DNA from: Pseudoclavibacter terrae
Lineage (GTDB): Bacteria; Actinomycetota; Actinomycetes; Actinomycetales; Microbacteriaceae
Assembly (NCBI RefSeq): GCF_008831075.1
Contig: NZ_WBJX01000005.1
Span: 62,001 to 126,000 of the forward strand
Length of the DNA: 64,000 nt
Direction of reading: 5' to 3'
Numbering within the stretch: the stretch's first letter is position 1; every line of letters starts with the position of its first letter. Of this stretch, positions 40,850-50,272 are shown piece after piece. The notes beneath the pieces were generated by a model that saw only the letters and a list, made by a program, of their open reading frames with translations, did not search any database and was not told the origin of the DNA. Made by a program: the position numbers and the translations under genes.

Positions 40850-42061
40850 GTGCGAGTGCTCGTCACCAGTTCCCGGAACACGTTCGCGCTCGACCTCATC
40901 CGAAAGCTGGGCAGCACAGGCCACACGGTGTTCGCGAGCGACACGTACGCCGGAGCGATCGGCAATCATTCCAAGTACCTCGCGGGCCACTTCGTGACGA
41001 GTTCGCCGCGATTCAACACGGACGAGTTCATCGGAGACCTCGTGAACATCGTGGAAGAGCACAGGATCGACGTCATCATCCCGACGTTCGAGGAGGCCTT
41101 CTACCTCGCGGCCCGCGGCCACGAGCTGCCGGACGGCACGAGCGTCTTCACGGGCGGGTTCGAGCAACTCGCCCGCCTGCACGACAAGGCCAGCTTCAAG
41201 CGCCTCGCCATCGAGGCCGGCGTCCCCGTGCCGGAGACGATCGTGGCGAACAGTCCTGAGGAGCTGCAGGCGGCGATCGACCAGTACCCGAGGTACTTCG
41301 CGCGTGCCGCGTTCTCGCGCGGCGGGGTGGGGCTGCTCACGAACACGGGACCGCTCGCCGGCAAGATGTCGGTGGACGAGGCTGTTCCGACCCCCGACCA
41401 GCCGTGGCTCGTGCAGCCGTTCGTGGATGGGCCGATGATCTGCACGTACAGCATCGTCGTCGACGGCCGCGTGACGGCGCACTGCACGTACCGCGCGCCC
41501 GAGCAGTGGGCCCACAGCACGGGCATCTCGTTCCTCGCGATCGACAGCACGGAGACGCTCGACTACACGCAGAAGCTTGTCGACGCGCTCGATTCCAGCT
41601 ACACGGGGCAGCTCTCGTTCGACTTCGTCGACAACGACGGCGGGCTGTTCGCGATCGAATGCAACCCGCGGCCCACGAGCGGCGTCATCCTGCTGGAGGC
41701 TGAGGAGGTCTCGCAGGCCTTCGCTGGCACGAACCCCGAGCCGTTCGTGGTCGCGCCCGGCGTCGAGCGGCAGGTGAAGCTGGCGGTGCTCGCGGATGCG
41801 TTCGCCGAGCCCATCAAGCACCTTCCGAAGTCGCTCCACGACCTGCTCCACGTCCGCGACGTCGGCGCGGGGTGGCACGACGAGCTCGCGATGCTGTGGA
41901 GCCCGGCGACGATCGTGCACGGGGCCCAGCTCTCGCACGGCGAGCGCACGGAGCTGCTCGCCGCCCTCGGTGCCGACATCGTCTGGAACGGTGAGCCCAT
42001 CGACGGGATGCTGCCGGAGGACCGCGCGGCGCTCGAGGCCGTGCACGAGCAGCGCGTCTGA
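40850..42061 (+). CDS. ATP-grasp superfamily protein
   Basis: 403 aa. Rossmann-like preATP-grasp half (VLVTSSRNTFALDLIRKLG, VFASDTYAGAIGNHS), then RLHDKASFKRLAIEAGVPVPETI, and the ATP-grasp metal/ATP site QLSFDFVDNDGG, FAIECNPRPTSGVILLEA. Such stand-alone proteins join a carboxylate to an amine or thiol using ATP. No biosynthetic neighbours point to a substrate. GTG start at 40850 with GAGAGGATC upstream. Confidence 0.85.
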   Translation: MRVLVTSSRNTFALDLIRKLGSTGHTVFASDTYAGAIGNHSKYLAGHFVTSSPRFNTDEFIGDLVNIVEEHRIDVIIPTFEEAFYLAARGHELPDGTSVFTGGFEQLARLHDKASFKRLAIEAGVPVPETIVANSPEELQAAIDQYPRYFARAAFSRGGVGLLTNTGPLAGKMSVDEAVPTPDQPWLVQPFVDGPMICTYSIVVDGRVTAHCTYRAPEQWAHSTGISFLAIDSTETLDYTQKLVDALDSSYTGQLSFDFVDNDGGLFAIECNPRPTSGVILLEAEEVSQAFAGTNPEPFVVAPGVERQVKLAVLADAFAEPIKHLPKSLHDLLHVRDVGAGWHDELAMLWSPATIVHGAQLSHGERTELLAALGADIVWNGEPIDGMLPEDRAALEAVHEQRV

Positions 42062-42116
42062 GCTGCCTGGCCGCCGCCCGCATCACTGTCGGCAGCTGCG
42101 GTGGCCTCTGAACGAG

Positions 42117-42153
42117 GATGCCCTCCGCCACGTTCGGTGTGGCGGAGGGCATC
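42117..42153. terminator. Bidirectional hairpin terminator
   Basis: Perfect 15-bp stem GATGCCCTCCGCCAC/GTGGCGGAGGGCATC with a 7-nt loop, between the convergent ATP-grasp and PAP2 genes. Confidence 0.8.
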
Positions 42154-42232
42154 GCTCGCTGAGTCGTGCGGTGCCGGCGACCCCGATCAGGCGATCGCGC
42201 GGTAGGGGAGGCTCGTGGCAGGACGCATCGCC

Positions 42233-43090
42233 TCAGACGGCGCGGTCCTGGGCCGTCTGCTCGAGCTGCCGGGCATGCCGCTGCTCGCGGATGAGCAGGT
42301 ACAGGCGGTGCGCGCAGATGACGAGCGCGAGCCAGGCGGCTCCGAGGACCCAGCCGGCGAGCACATCCGTGAACCAGTGATGCCCGAGGTACACGCGGGA
42401 CAGGCCGACGGTGATCGCGAAGAGCGCGGCACCGAGGGCGATGAGGACTCGGGCGCGCCGGGTCTGGCGGCGCAGGATGAGCAGGTAGGCGATGACGCCG
42501 ATGACGGCGACCGCGTTGAGGGTGTGCCCGCTGGGGAACGACGCCGAGGTCTCATACGGGGGCACGGCCTCCGACTGCTCGGGGCGTACGCGCCCGATGA
42601 AGTTCTTGCCGACGACCGTCATGAGCAGCGAGCCGCCGCCCGCGGCGACGATGAGGATGGCCGGTGTCCACGATCGGCGGCGGATGGACAGGATCAGCAG
42701 TGTTCCGACGGCGATGACGGGCATGCCGATCTGCCCGGCGATGTCGGTGTACGCGGTGATGATGGAGTCGGCTTGCGGGGATCTGAGGGTGATCGCGTAG
42801 TCGAGCAGCGGCTGGTCGAGGCCCGCGACGCCGTCCCGGTCGGTGACGGCCTCGTAGATCTCGGCGGCGAGGATGCTGAGGCCGAGGACGATCGCCGCGC
42901 CGATCACGAGCAGCAGGATCAGCGCGCTGTTCGGACCGACCTTGTCTCCGACGCGCTGGATGCCCTGGCGGACGGCAACCGCCGTTCTGGAGTCGGCTTT
43001 TCGCGCGACGCGGTCGTCGAACGCGGTGTCCTGGGCGAGCTCGCCCTCGACACCCTGGGAGGAATCGCGGGGGTGGGTCACGGCCCCCAA
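42233..43090 (-). CDS. PAP2 family phosphatase
   Basis: 285 aa, about six membrane segments. The three phosphatase signature parts are present: KNFIGRVRP, FPSGHT and SRVYLGHHWFTDV with the catalytic His residues. Acts on lipid pyrophosphates such as undecaprenyl-PP or on phosphatidate-type lipids at the outer face of the membrane. A 56-aa membrane protein gene lies 43 nt upstream on the same strand. Confidence 0.9.
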   Translation of the reverse strand: MGAVTHPRDSSQGVEGELAQDTAFDDRVARKADSRTAVAVRQGIQRVGDKVGPNSALILLLVIGAAIVLGLSILAAEIYEAVTDRDGVAGLDQPLLDYAITLRSPQADSIITAYTDIAGQIGMPVIAVGTLLILSIRRRSWTPAILIVAAGGGSLLMTVVGKNFIGRVRPEQSEAVPPYETSASFPSGHTLNAVAVIGVIAYLLILRRQTRRARVLIALGAALFAITVGLSRVYLGHHWFTDVLAGWVLGAAWLALVICAHRLYLLIREQRHARQLEQTAQDRAV

Positions 43091-43133
43091 TGTAGGGGCA
43101 GGCGCCGGGGTGCTGCCTGTGACCTCCCGCGGT

Positions 43134-43304
43134 TCACGCCAGGACGAGGACCACGATGCCGACGATCACGGTGAGCATGGCCGTGATCGCGCACAGGGCG
43201 AGGATCTCATCAGGCATCGCCGACCGGAAGTAGACGTCCCAGTACTGGTCTTCATCCGCTGCAGGGTCCGCAGGGAGGCCTGATGATTCAGCATGGTCGG
43301 ACAT
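43134..43304 (-). CDS. Small single-span membrane protein (56 aa)
   Basis: ATG 43304 with GAGGAGGCGGCC directly upstream opens a 56-codon frame. The N-terminal half is acidic (MSDHAESSGL..., PAADEDQYWDVYF), the C-terminal half one hydrophobic helix, LCAITAMLTVIVGIVVLVLA, ending at the stop. Excellent ribosome site and amphipathic-then-hydrophobic layout support a real gene. Same strand as PAP2 and 43 nt before it, so co-transcription is likely. No family recognised. Confidence 0.7.
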   Translation of the reverse strand: MSDHAESSGLPADPAADEDQYWDVYFRSAMPDEILALCAITAMLTVIVGIVVLVLA

Positions 43305-43453
43305 GGCCGCCTCCTCGTCTCGTGCGCTTCAGTCTTTCCGAGGGCGGAGCCGAATATGAGGGGTAGAGAATCCGCGTGGAATGTGGTGCACCTCGGTTGC
43401 CGGCGTCGGCACTTCCGGCCCAGGGTGGGCAGTCGGCGTCCGCGCTGCTTGTG

Positions 43454-44221
43454 CTACAGCGCGGCGTCGGCGAACGCTTGGAGCGCGCCCGCGACGGCCG
43501 GAGCGGCGGTGTGCTGGACCATGTGGCTGTGGTGGGGGATCGTCAGCAGCTTGCCGGATGCCGCGCGGGCGGCGAGGAGGACGCACCAGTCGTGCGGGGC
43601 GATCGGGTCGCGGGCTCCTCGGACGACGAGCACGGGCACAGTCACGTCCGGGAGTCGATCCTCAAGCGGGTACGCGATCATGGCGCGCGCCTGCCGCAGG
43701 TACCAGCCCAGGCCGCAGCGCAGGTAGTCGCTGAAGACGAGCGCGTTCGCGTCCGCTGGCTCGCGCGTGCAGTCAGCTGCGAGCCTCAGGAGATGCGCGC
43801 TGAGGGCCCGGCGGCGCCTGTCGGTGACGGGACCGATGAGCACAGCGCCGGCGACGAGCGCCGGTTCGAGGATGGACAGCTCCGTGATCCACTGCGTGCC
43901 CATGGAGTGTCCGACCAGCACGGCTTTCGAGGGCAGGAGCATCCCGAGCAGCTGGCCCAGCGCAGTCGCCATCTCCGGGATGCTGATCGGGCGCTTCGGC
44001 AGCGGCGACGACCCGAACCCGGGGAGGTCGAGCGTCAGCACGAGGGCATCGGTCGCGAGCGAAACCTGCAGGCGGCGCAGATACCGGTGGGACATGCCGA
44101 TGCCGTGGACGAGCACGAACACCTGATGGGCACGGACAGGTCCCGCCTCGTGGACGCGGAAGTCCAGGCCTTGGACGGTGACCGTGCGCACCGTGCGCTC
44201 GGGGTCGCTGCTCGGCGGCAT
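43454..44221 (-). CDS. Alpha/beta hydrolase
   Basis: 255 aa. Oxyanion-hole motif VLVHGIGMS, nucleophile elbow LVGHSMGTQ with Ser106, acid in VVRGARDPIAP and the histidine in the C-terminal HHSHM. GFGSSP follows the second strand as in many haloperoxidase-like hydrolases. Substrate unknown. Divergent from the MBL-fold gene, 112 bp apart, so the two may share regulation. Confidence 0.88.
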   Translation of the reverse strand: MPPSSDPERTVRTVTVQGLDFRVHEAGPVRAHQVFVLVHGIGMSHRYLRRLQVSLATDALVLTLDLPGFGSSPLPKRPISIPEMATALGQLLGMLLPSKAVLVGHSMGTQWITELSILEPALVAGAVLIGPVTDRRRRALSAHLLRLAADCTREPADANALVFSDYLRCGLGWYLRQARAMIAYPLEDRLPDVTVPVLVVRGARDPIAPHDWCVLLAARAASGKLLTIPHHSHMVQHTAAPAVAGALQAFADAAL

Positions 44222-44333
44222 CGTGCACCTCGCTCTCCGCGATGGTCAGGGGAAGGGAGTGGAAGTCCACAGTGTGAGCACAGTCGGACGGCGAATGGCA
44301 AGGCCCCCTTCCTGGCCATCGTCGGTGGTACGG

Positions 44334-45146
44334 ATGGAAGGCCCAGTCACGCTGACAGATCGGACGGACATCGTGGTTCTTGGACTCGCATCCCCAGACG
44401 TCACCTTCACGCAGTCGGTCGCCCCCGGCATCCACCGCCTCACGCAGGCGCACACGAACACGTACCTCGTGGAGTCCGAGCAGGGCCTGCTGCTCGTCGA
44501 CGCCGGCCTGCCGAACACGTACCCGCATCTCTTGAACGCGCTGCGTCAGCTGCGGCGTACCCCTGCCGACCTCCGGGCCATCGTGCTGACACATGCCCAC
44601 TTCGACCACGTCGGCATGGCGAGGCGGCTGCAGGAGGAGGTGGGGTGCAGCGTGCACGTGCATCTGGCGGATGCGTACCTCGCGCTCCACCCGTACCGCT
44701 ACCGGCACGAGCGGCCGCGTTTCGGGTATCCGCTCCGGTATCCGAAGGGGGCGGCGCAGCTGCTGCGGATGGCGCGAGCCGGGGCGCTGCGGGTGCGCGG
44801 CCTCGACCGCTTCCCGGAGGGTCTTCCTGCCGGGCCGTCCGAGCTCCCTGGTCGTCCGAACGTCGTCCTCACGCAGGGGCACACTGCGGGGCACTGCGCG
44901 CTCGACTTCCCGGACCGAGGTGCCACGATCACCGGCGACGCGCTCGTGACCCTCGACCCCTATACGGGGCACGAGGGGCCGCGCATCATTGCCGGAGCGG
45001 CCACGGCCGACTCGCCTCGAGCGCTGCGCTCACTCGCCGCCATCGCCGAGCTCGGGCGGCGCACGATGCTCCCCGGGCACGGGGCTGCGTGGACGGGGGA
45101 GCTGAGCGACGCCGTCGCCGCCGCGAGAGCCGCGGGGCGTTCGTAG
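44334..45146 (+). CDS. MBL-fold metallo-hydrolase
   Basis: 270 aa. Metal-site motif LTHAHFDHVGMAR, then LTQGHTAGHCALDFP, ITGDALVTLDP and the C-terminal MLPGHGAAW. Glyoxalase II/lactonase-like. The ATG at 44334 has no strong ribosome site; in-frame GTG 44325 and ATG 44295 are other options. Substrate unknown. Confidence 0.85.
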   Translation: MEGPVTLTDRTDIVVLGLASPDVTFTQSVAPGIHRLTQAHTNTYLVESEQGLLLVDAGLPNTYPHLLNALRQLRRTPADLRAIVLTHAHFDHVGMARRLQEEVGCSVHVHLADAYLALHPYRYRHERPRFGYPLRYPKGAAQLLRMARAGALRVRGLDRFPEGLPAGPSELPGRPNVVLTQGHTAGHCALDFPDRGATITGDALVTLDPYTGHEGPRIIAGAATADSPRALRSLAAIAELGRRTMLPGHGAAWTGELSDAVAAARAAGRS

Positions 45147-45286
45147 CGGCGGTGGTGCCGCGGTTCTCGAGGGGCCCGCATAGCAAACGATTCCGGCAAA
45201 GGCAACGCCCTGAAATCGGGCGGCCGCCCGCCTAACGTCGGGCGCAAGGCACCAGCGAAGATGCACCAGCGACCGAGGGAGGCGCC

Positions 45287-46435
45287 GTGAGAGCCATGGT
45301 CTACCGTGGGCCGTACCGGGTCCGCGTCGACGAGAAGCCGGACCCGGTGATCGAGCACCCGAACGACGCGATCGTGCGAGTCGAGCTCGCAGCGATCTGC
45401 GGCAGCGACCTGCATCTTTACCACGGGCTCCTGCCCGACACGAGAGTCGGTCACACCTTCGGCCACGAGTTCATCGGCCGGGTCGAGCAGGTCGGCTCCT
45501 CCGTGGAGCGGCTCCAGGTGGGCGACCGGGTCATGGTGCCGTTCAACATCTTCTGCGGCTCGTGCTGGTTCTGTGTCAGGGGACTGATCTCGAACTGTCA
45601 CAACGTGAACGCGAACGCCACGGCCGCCGGTGGCATCTACGGCTACTCGCACACGGCGGGAGGCTACGACGGCGGTCAGGCGGAGCGCGTGCGGGTGCCC
45701 TTCGCCGACGTCGGACCGACGGTGATCCCGGAGTGGCTGCACGACGAGGACGCGCTCATGCTCACGGATGCCTTCAGCACCGGCTACTTCGGGGCGCAGC
45801 TCGGCGACATCGCGGATGGTGACACGGTTGCGGTGTTCGGCGCGGGGCCCGTGGGGCTCGCGGCCGCCAGGTCGGCATGGCTCATGGGGGCCGGTCGGGT
45901 GATCGTCATCGACCACCTCGAGTACCGGCTCGCGAAGGCGAGGGAGCTCGCGTTCGCCGAGACCGTCAACTTCGCGGAGCACGACGACGTCGTCGTGCTG
46001 ATGAAGCGCCTCACCGACCACCGGGGCGCCGACGTGGCGATCGACGCTGTGGGGGCGGAGGCCGACGGCAACCTGCTGCAGCACGTGACTGGCGCCAAGC
46101 TGAAGCTGCAGGGCGGCTCCCCGATCGCGCTCAACTGGGCGATCGACTCGGTCCGCAAGGGCGGCACGGTCTCGGTGATGGGGGCATACGGGCCCATCTT
46201 CAGCGCCGTCAAATTCGGCGACGCGGTCAACAAGGGCCTCACGATCCGGACGAACCAGGCACCCGTGAAGCGCCAGTGGCCGCGACTGTTCGAGCACATC
46301 CGCGCCGGCTACCTGTCGCCGAGGGACATGATCACGCACCGCATCCCGCTCGATCAGATACCCGAGGCGTACCACCTGTTCTCCGCGAAGCTCGACGGCT
46401 GCATCAAGCCCGTCATCGTTCCACCCACGGACTGA
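45287..46435 (+). CDS. Zinc-dependent alcohol dehydrogenase, formaldehyde-dehydrogenase-like
   Basis: 382 aa. Catalytic zinc: ICGSDLHLY and HTFGHEFIGRV; structural zinc loop CGSCWFCVRGLISNC with four Cys; Rossmann VFGAGPVGLAAARSA; VIDHLEYRLAKA binds NAD ribose. The long insertion and TNQAPVKRQWPRLFEHI are typical of glutathione-independent formaldehyde dehydrogenase-like members. GAGGGAGGCGCC before the GTG at 45287. Followed 19 nt later by a small protein gene. Confidence 0.9.
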   Translation: MRAMVYRGPYRVRVDEKPDPVIEHPNDAIVRVELAAICGSDLHLYHGLLPDTRVGHTFGHEFIGRVEQVGSSVERLQVGDRVMVPFNIFCGSCWFCVRGLISNCHNVNANATAAGGIYGYSHTAGGYDGGQAERVRVPFADVGPTVIPEWLHDEDALMLTDAFSTGYFGAQLGDIADGDTVAVFGAGPVGLAAARSAWLMGAGRVIVIDHLEYRLAKARELAFAETVNFAEHDDVVVLMKRLTDHRGADVAIDAVGAEADGNLLQHVTGAKLKLQGGSPIALNWAIDSVRKGGTVSVMGAYGPIFSAVKFGDAVNKGLTIRTNQAPVKRQWPRLFEHIRAGYLSPRDMITHRIPLDQIPEAYHLFSAKLDGCIKPVIVPPTD

Positions 46436-46454
46436 CCAGAAGGAGCAGCGCATC

Positions 46455-47030
46455 ATGGCCTACGTCGCCGACACGCCAACGCCGCCGCCGACCGCCGAGG
46501 AGCTCCGGCGCCGCATCCCCGGGTGGGGCGCCGACCTCGACCCGGCCGACCGTCCCGCGGTTCCCCGGGAGCGGTTCGCCCCCGAGGAGACCGGTGCGCA
46601 TTGGGAGTTCCCGGAGCGGCAGGAGGAGAAGGCGCCGCGGGAGCGTTCGATCGAGCATGCGTTCCTGACGCCCGTGTTCGGGACGGCGCAGCCCCTCCAC
46701 GGGGTCTCAGGCGCCGTCCGCCGGTACGCTTACCGGCGGTTCAGCGAGGCGCGGGCGGCGCACTGGCTGATGCTGATGCTCGCGGACCGTCTCGACGTGG
46801 CAGGAGCTGCCGCGCGTTCGGTCTTGTCAGGGCGTCCCGACCTGCCGCTGCGGGAGACGGGTGCGCTCGCGGAGCTGCAGGAGGGGGCAGGCGCGGATCG
46901 GCTGCGCACGAGACGCGTCGACCAGCGGCACGCGTGGGTCGACCCGCTGCTCGTCGCCGGGCCGTGGATCGCCGGCGGCGCGCTCCTCGCCGTGGGCGCC
47001 GCCCGCATCGTGCGCGCTCGGCGGAGATAG
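46455..47030 (+). CDS. Conserved-looking hypothetical protein with C-terminal membrane helix
   Basis: 191 aa, not assigned to a family. Proline/charged N-terminal third (TPPPTAEELRRRIPGWGADL, PRERFAPEETGAHWEFP), a central VSGAVRRYAYRRFSEARAAH region rich in aromatic and basic residues, and a C-terminal helix VDPLLVAGPWIAGGALLAVG, then ARRR. Ribosome site AGAAGGAGC before ATG 46455. Lies 19 nt after the dehydrogenase, so probably the same transcript. Confidence 0.72.
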   Translation: MAYVADTPTPPPTAEELRRRIPGWGADLDPADRPAVPRERFAPEETGAHWEFPERQEEKAPRERSIEHAFLTPVFGTAQPLHGVSGAVRRYAYRRFSEARAAHWLMLMLADRLDVAGAAARSVLSGRPDLPLRETGALAELQEGAGADRLRTRRVDQRHAWVDPLLVAGPWIAGGALLAVGAARIVRARRR

Positions 47031-47041
47031 GCGGGCGCGCG

Positions 47042-47080
47042 GGCGCCTCGCGAGGGCGGCCGCGACCCGGGCGAGGCGCC
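47042..47080. terminator. Hairpin between convergent genes
   Basis: GGCGCCTCGC (47042-47051) pairs with GCGAGGCGCC (47071-47080); the right arm touches the stop codon of the YbhB-family gene. Confidence 0.55.
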
Positions 47081-47535
47081 TAGTTCGAGTACACGCCGAC
47101 GAGTCGGTTCTGCTCGATGATCGCGCGTGCGTACCCGTCGAGGAACTCCTCGCGGGACGGCGTTCCCTCGACGTGGTGGTCGAGGGCGTAGACCGTGAAG
47201 TAGTAGTGGTGGTCGCCGTGGCCTTCCGGCGGCTGGGGCCCCATGTACTCGCTCTTGCCCGCCGTGTTCTCGGCGGTCCTGGCGTGGTCGGCGGTGGCGT
47301 CGACGGGTCCGTCCTGGGCTGGGAGGCCGTACACGATCCAGTGCGTGAAGCCGAGCGGCATGGGCGCATCCGGGTCGTGCACGATGAGGGCCAGCTCGAC
47401 GGCGTCGGCCGGGACGCCCGTGATCTCGAGCCGAGGGGCGGTGTTGCCCCCGTCGGCGCTGAACGTGTCCGCGAGGCGGCTTCCGGCCTCGAAGTCGGGG
47501 CTGCTGATCGTGAGGTCGGCGATGTTGAGCGGCAT
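47080..47535 (-). CDS. YbhB/YbcL family Raf-kinase-inhibitor-like protein
   Basis: 151-aa PEBP-fold protein: LTISSPDFEAGSRLADTFS, the anion-site motifs LIVHDPDAPMP and HWIVYGLP, then HYYFTVYALDHHV. Bacterial members bind phosphate-like ligands; role unclear. ATG 47535 is picked for GAGGAGACCC upstream. Divergent from the BCCT gene. Confidence 0.9.
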   Translation of the reverse strand: MPLNIADLTISSPDFEAGSRLADTFSADGGNTAPRLEITGVPADAVELALIVHDPDAPMPLGFTHWIVYGLPAQDGPVDATADHARTAENTAGKSEYMGPQPPEGHGDHHYYFTVYALDHHVEGTPSREEFLDGYARAIIEQNRLVGVYSN

Positions 47536-47733
47536 TGGGTCTCCTCGATGCTGGGGATGTGAGCGTCGTGACTTCGACAAGTCTTGCGCGCGGGCCTCCG
47601 AGCTTGCTCAGCGCCCGTCGCGGCGTCCGGAGACGGTCGCGGCGGTGAGCGCTCGACTCGGCGGCGGGAAGCCCTTCGGGTAACGTTGCACCCCGTTTGC
47701 CTTCCCCCGAGAGAAACGGATGCACCGCACGCC

Positions 47734-49725
47734 ATGAACTCACAGGACGCACCACCCTCCCGATCCGCGCACGAGCCGGCGACGTTCGGGCCTCAACGCA
47801 GGCCCATGTCGCGCATCATCCGGGAGGTGATCGATCCGGATCCGCTGCATCCGGCGCTCATCCCCGGCATCGGCGTCGAGGAGACGGGGCGGTCGTTCCG
47901 GACGAACTGGTGGGTGTTCGGGGTCGCCGGCGCCGGCGTCGTCGCGGTCATCGCCTGGGCTCTCGTCGACCCGGCGAGCATCTCGGCCGTCGGCTCCGTG
48001 TCGCTCGACTGGGTGACGGAGAACTTCGGCTGGCTGTTCTCGCTCCTCACGATCGTCGTCGCCATCTTCATGCTCGTCGTCGGGTACGGCCGCACGGGCG
48101 GGGTGCGCCTCGGCGCGGACGATGAGAAGCCAGAGTTCTCGATGGTCTCGTGGATCGCGATGCTCTTCTCCGCTGGCATCGGTATCGGTCTGCTCTTCTA
48201 CGGGCCGATGGAACCGCTCACCTACTTCCTGGCGCCGCCGCACGGCTTCGATGTCGCCCCGGGCAGCGTGGATGCGATGCACACGGCGATCGCGCAGACC
48301 GTGCTGCACTGGGGGCCGATGGCCTGGGCCTACTACGCGCTCGTCGGCGGTGCCATCGCCTACGCGGCCTACCGCCGCGGCCGTCCGCCGCTGATCTCTG
48401 CCCTGTTCGACTCGGTGTTCTCGCAGCGCACGCAGGGCTGGTTCGGCCCGCTGATCGACATCTTCGCGATCCTCGTGACGCTCTTCGGCACGGCCGTCTC
48501 GCTGGGGATCGGCGCCCTGCAGATCGCGTCGGGCGTGGAGATGGTGACGGGGCTCGGCACGCTCGGCAACGGCTTCATCATCGGGGCCATCGCCGTGCTC
48601 ACGGCCCTCTTCATCCTGTCCGCCGTGTCTGGTGTGAAGCGGGGCATCCGCATCCTCTCGAACATCAACATGGTCGTGGCGGGCCTCCTCGGCCTGTTCG
48701 TGCTCGTCGCCGGCCCGACGCTGCTGCTGGCGAACCTCATCCCAGCCGCCGGCGTCACGTACTTCAGCGAACTCGGCACCATGCTGATGCGCAACGCCTC
48801 CATGGGCGAGGAGACGGAGGTGTTCATGCAGGCCTGGACCACGTACTACTGGGCGTGGTGGGTGTCGTGGACGCCGTTCGTGGGCCTGTTCATCGCGAAG
48901 ATCTCCCGCGGTCGCACGCTGCGCGAGTTCGTGACGGTCGTCATCGTCGTACCGTCCGCAGTGTGCCTCGTCTGGTTCGGCATCGTCGGGGGAACCTCGA
49001 TGTGGCTGGAGACGCAGGGCGCTGGCGTGAGTGCGGCCGGCTCGGCGGAGGCGCAGCTCTTCACCCTGCTGGCGGAGCTCCCGCTGGGGGCCATCACGAG
49101 TGTCGTCGCGCTCGTGTCGATCATCATCTTCTTCGTCACCTCCGCGGACTCCGCGTCCATCGTCATGGGGTCGATGAGCCAGCAGGGCAAAGCCGAGCCA
49201 TCGCGCTGGGTCACGATCTTCTGGGGCCTCATGCTCGGCCTGATCGCTGCGTCGCTGCTGCTCGCGGGCGGACGGGATGCGCTGTCGGGGCTGCAGGCGA
49301 TCATGGTCGTCACGGCGCTGCCGTTCGCGTTCGTCGTGATGGGCATCATGTGGGCGTGGGCGAAGGACCTGCGCACGGACCCGTACATGATGCGCCGCCG
49401 GTACGCGAGGGAGGCCATCGACGAGGGCGTGCGCGCTGGTATCGCCGAGCACGGGGACGACTTCGTGTTCGGTGCGAGCGTCGTCGAGGCGGAGCATGGG
49501 GCCGGCGCGTGGCTCGATACTGCGGACCCGGCGCTCACCGAGTGGTACACGGAGGCCACGACGGGGATGCTCGACGTGGTGAAGGCTGATGCGGAGGGAG
49601 CGGACGCGGACCGACCGGATGCCGATGACCCGGCGCGGATCGAGGCGCCGACTGTCCGGGCGGCGCTCGAGTCCGGGGAGCCGGAGCTGGACCGCGATGA
49701 CGGCGGGGGCCGTGTCGGAGTCTGA
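47734..49725 (+). CDS. BCCT family transporter (glycine betaine/choline type)
   Basis: 663 aa with 12 membrane segments. FSAGIGIGLLFYGPMEPL, the betaine-site TYYWAWWVSWTPFVGLFIA with its aromatic box, KISRGRTLREF and SADSASIVMGSMS are diagnostic. Sodium- or proton-driven uptake of a trimethylammonium compound such as glycine betaine. The N-terminus (about 65 aa) and a C-terminal tail of about 110 acidic residues are cytoplasmic, the latter resembling osmosensing tails. No strong ribosome site. Confidence 0.92.
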   Translation: MNSQDAPPSRSAHEPATFGPQRRPMSRIIREVIDPDPLHPALIPGIGVEETGRSFRTNWWVFGVAGAGVVAVIAWALVDPASISAVGSVSLDWVTENFGWLFSLLTIVVAIFMLVVGYGRTGGVRLGADDEKPEFSMVSWIAMLFSAGIGIGLLFYGPMEPLTYFLAPPHGFDVAPGSVDAMHTAIAQTVLHWGPMAWAYYALVGGAIAYAAYRRGRPPLISALFDSVFSQRTQGWFGPLIDIFAILVTLFGTAVSLGIGALQIASGVEMVTGLGTLGNGFIIGAIAVLTALFILSAVSGVKRGIRILSNINMVVAGLLGLFVLVAGPTLLLANLIPAAGVTYFSELGTMLMRNASMGEETEVFMQAWTTYYWAWWVSWTPFVGLFIAKISRGRTLREFVTVVIVVPSAVCLVWFGIVGGTSMWLETQGAGVSAAGSAEAQLFTLLAELPLGAITSVVALVSIIIFFVTSADSASIVMGSMSQQGKAEPSRWVTIFWGLMLGLIAASLLLAGGRDALSGLQAIMVVTALPFAFVVMGIMWAWAKDLRTDPYMMRRRYAREAIDEGVRAGIAEHGDDFVFGASVVEAEHGAGAWLDTADPALTEWYTEATTGMLDVVKADAEGADADRPDADDPARIEAPTVRAALESGEPELDRDDGGGRVGV

Positions 49726-49830
49726 GGCGGTTCACGCGGCGCCCGCCCGCATGGCATGCTCTCCCTGACATCGCCTGCCAGGACGCGCTTCCCAGACGGA
49801 TGCGGAACCTGACCACAAGAAGGAGCCCCC

Positions 49831-50202
49831 ATGACCGAACGCACGAACATCTCCTCCGGCTCGCCCTACGAGGCGACGGTCGGCTACTCGCGGGCCGTGA
49901 AGGTCGGCAACCTCGTCTTCGTGGCCGGCACGACGGCCCCGGGTGTCGATGCTGAAGAGCAGGCGCGGGAGATCTTCGAACGCATCGGGGCCGCGCTCGA
50001 GCAGGCGGGCGCCTCGCTCAGTGACGTCGTGCGCACGCGAGTGTTCCTCGTCGACATCGAGCGCGACTTCGACGCCGTGGGCGCCGTGCACGGCGAGGTC
50101 TTCGGCGAGATTCGCCCGGCGTGCGCGTTCATCGGCACCGCCGGCCTGGTTGCCAAGGATCTGCTGCTCGAGGTCGAGGTCGACGCGGTCATCAGCGAGT
50201 AG
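49831..50202 (+). CDS. RidA family protein
   Basis: 123-aa reactive-intermediate deaminase fold. VGNLVFVAGTTAP, IGAALEQAGASLSDVVRTRV and RPACAFIGTAGL with the substrate-binding Arg are family marks. Hydrolyses enamine/imine intermediates. AGAAGGAGCCCCC precedes the ATG. Stands alone; ends in a convergent terminator. Confidence 0.9.
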   Translation: MTERTNISSGSPYEATVGYSRAVKVGNLVFVAGTTAPGVDAEEQAREIFERIGAALEQAGASLSDVVRTRVFLVDIERDFDAVGAVHGEVFGEIRPACAFIGTAGLVAKDLLLEVEVDAVISE

Positions 50203-50227
50203 CTTCGGCGGCAAGCACTGCCCATCG

Positions 50228-50255
50228 GACGCGGGGTCGGATTCGGCCCCGCGTC
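50228..50255. terminator. Bidirectional hairpin terminator
   Basis: GACGCGGGG (50228-50236) with CCCCGCGTC (50247-50255), extended by G-T wobble inside; lies between convergent ridA and hydrolase genes. Confidence 0.7.
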
Positions 50256-50272
50256 TGCTGCGCGCACGGCTG

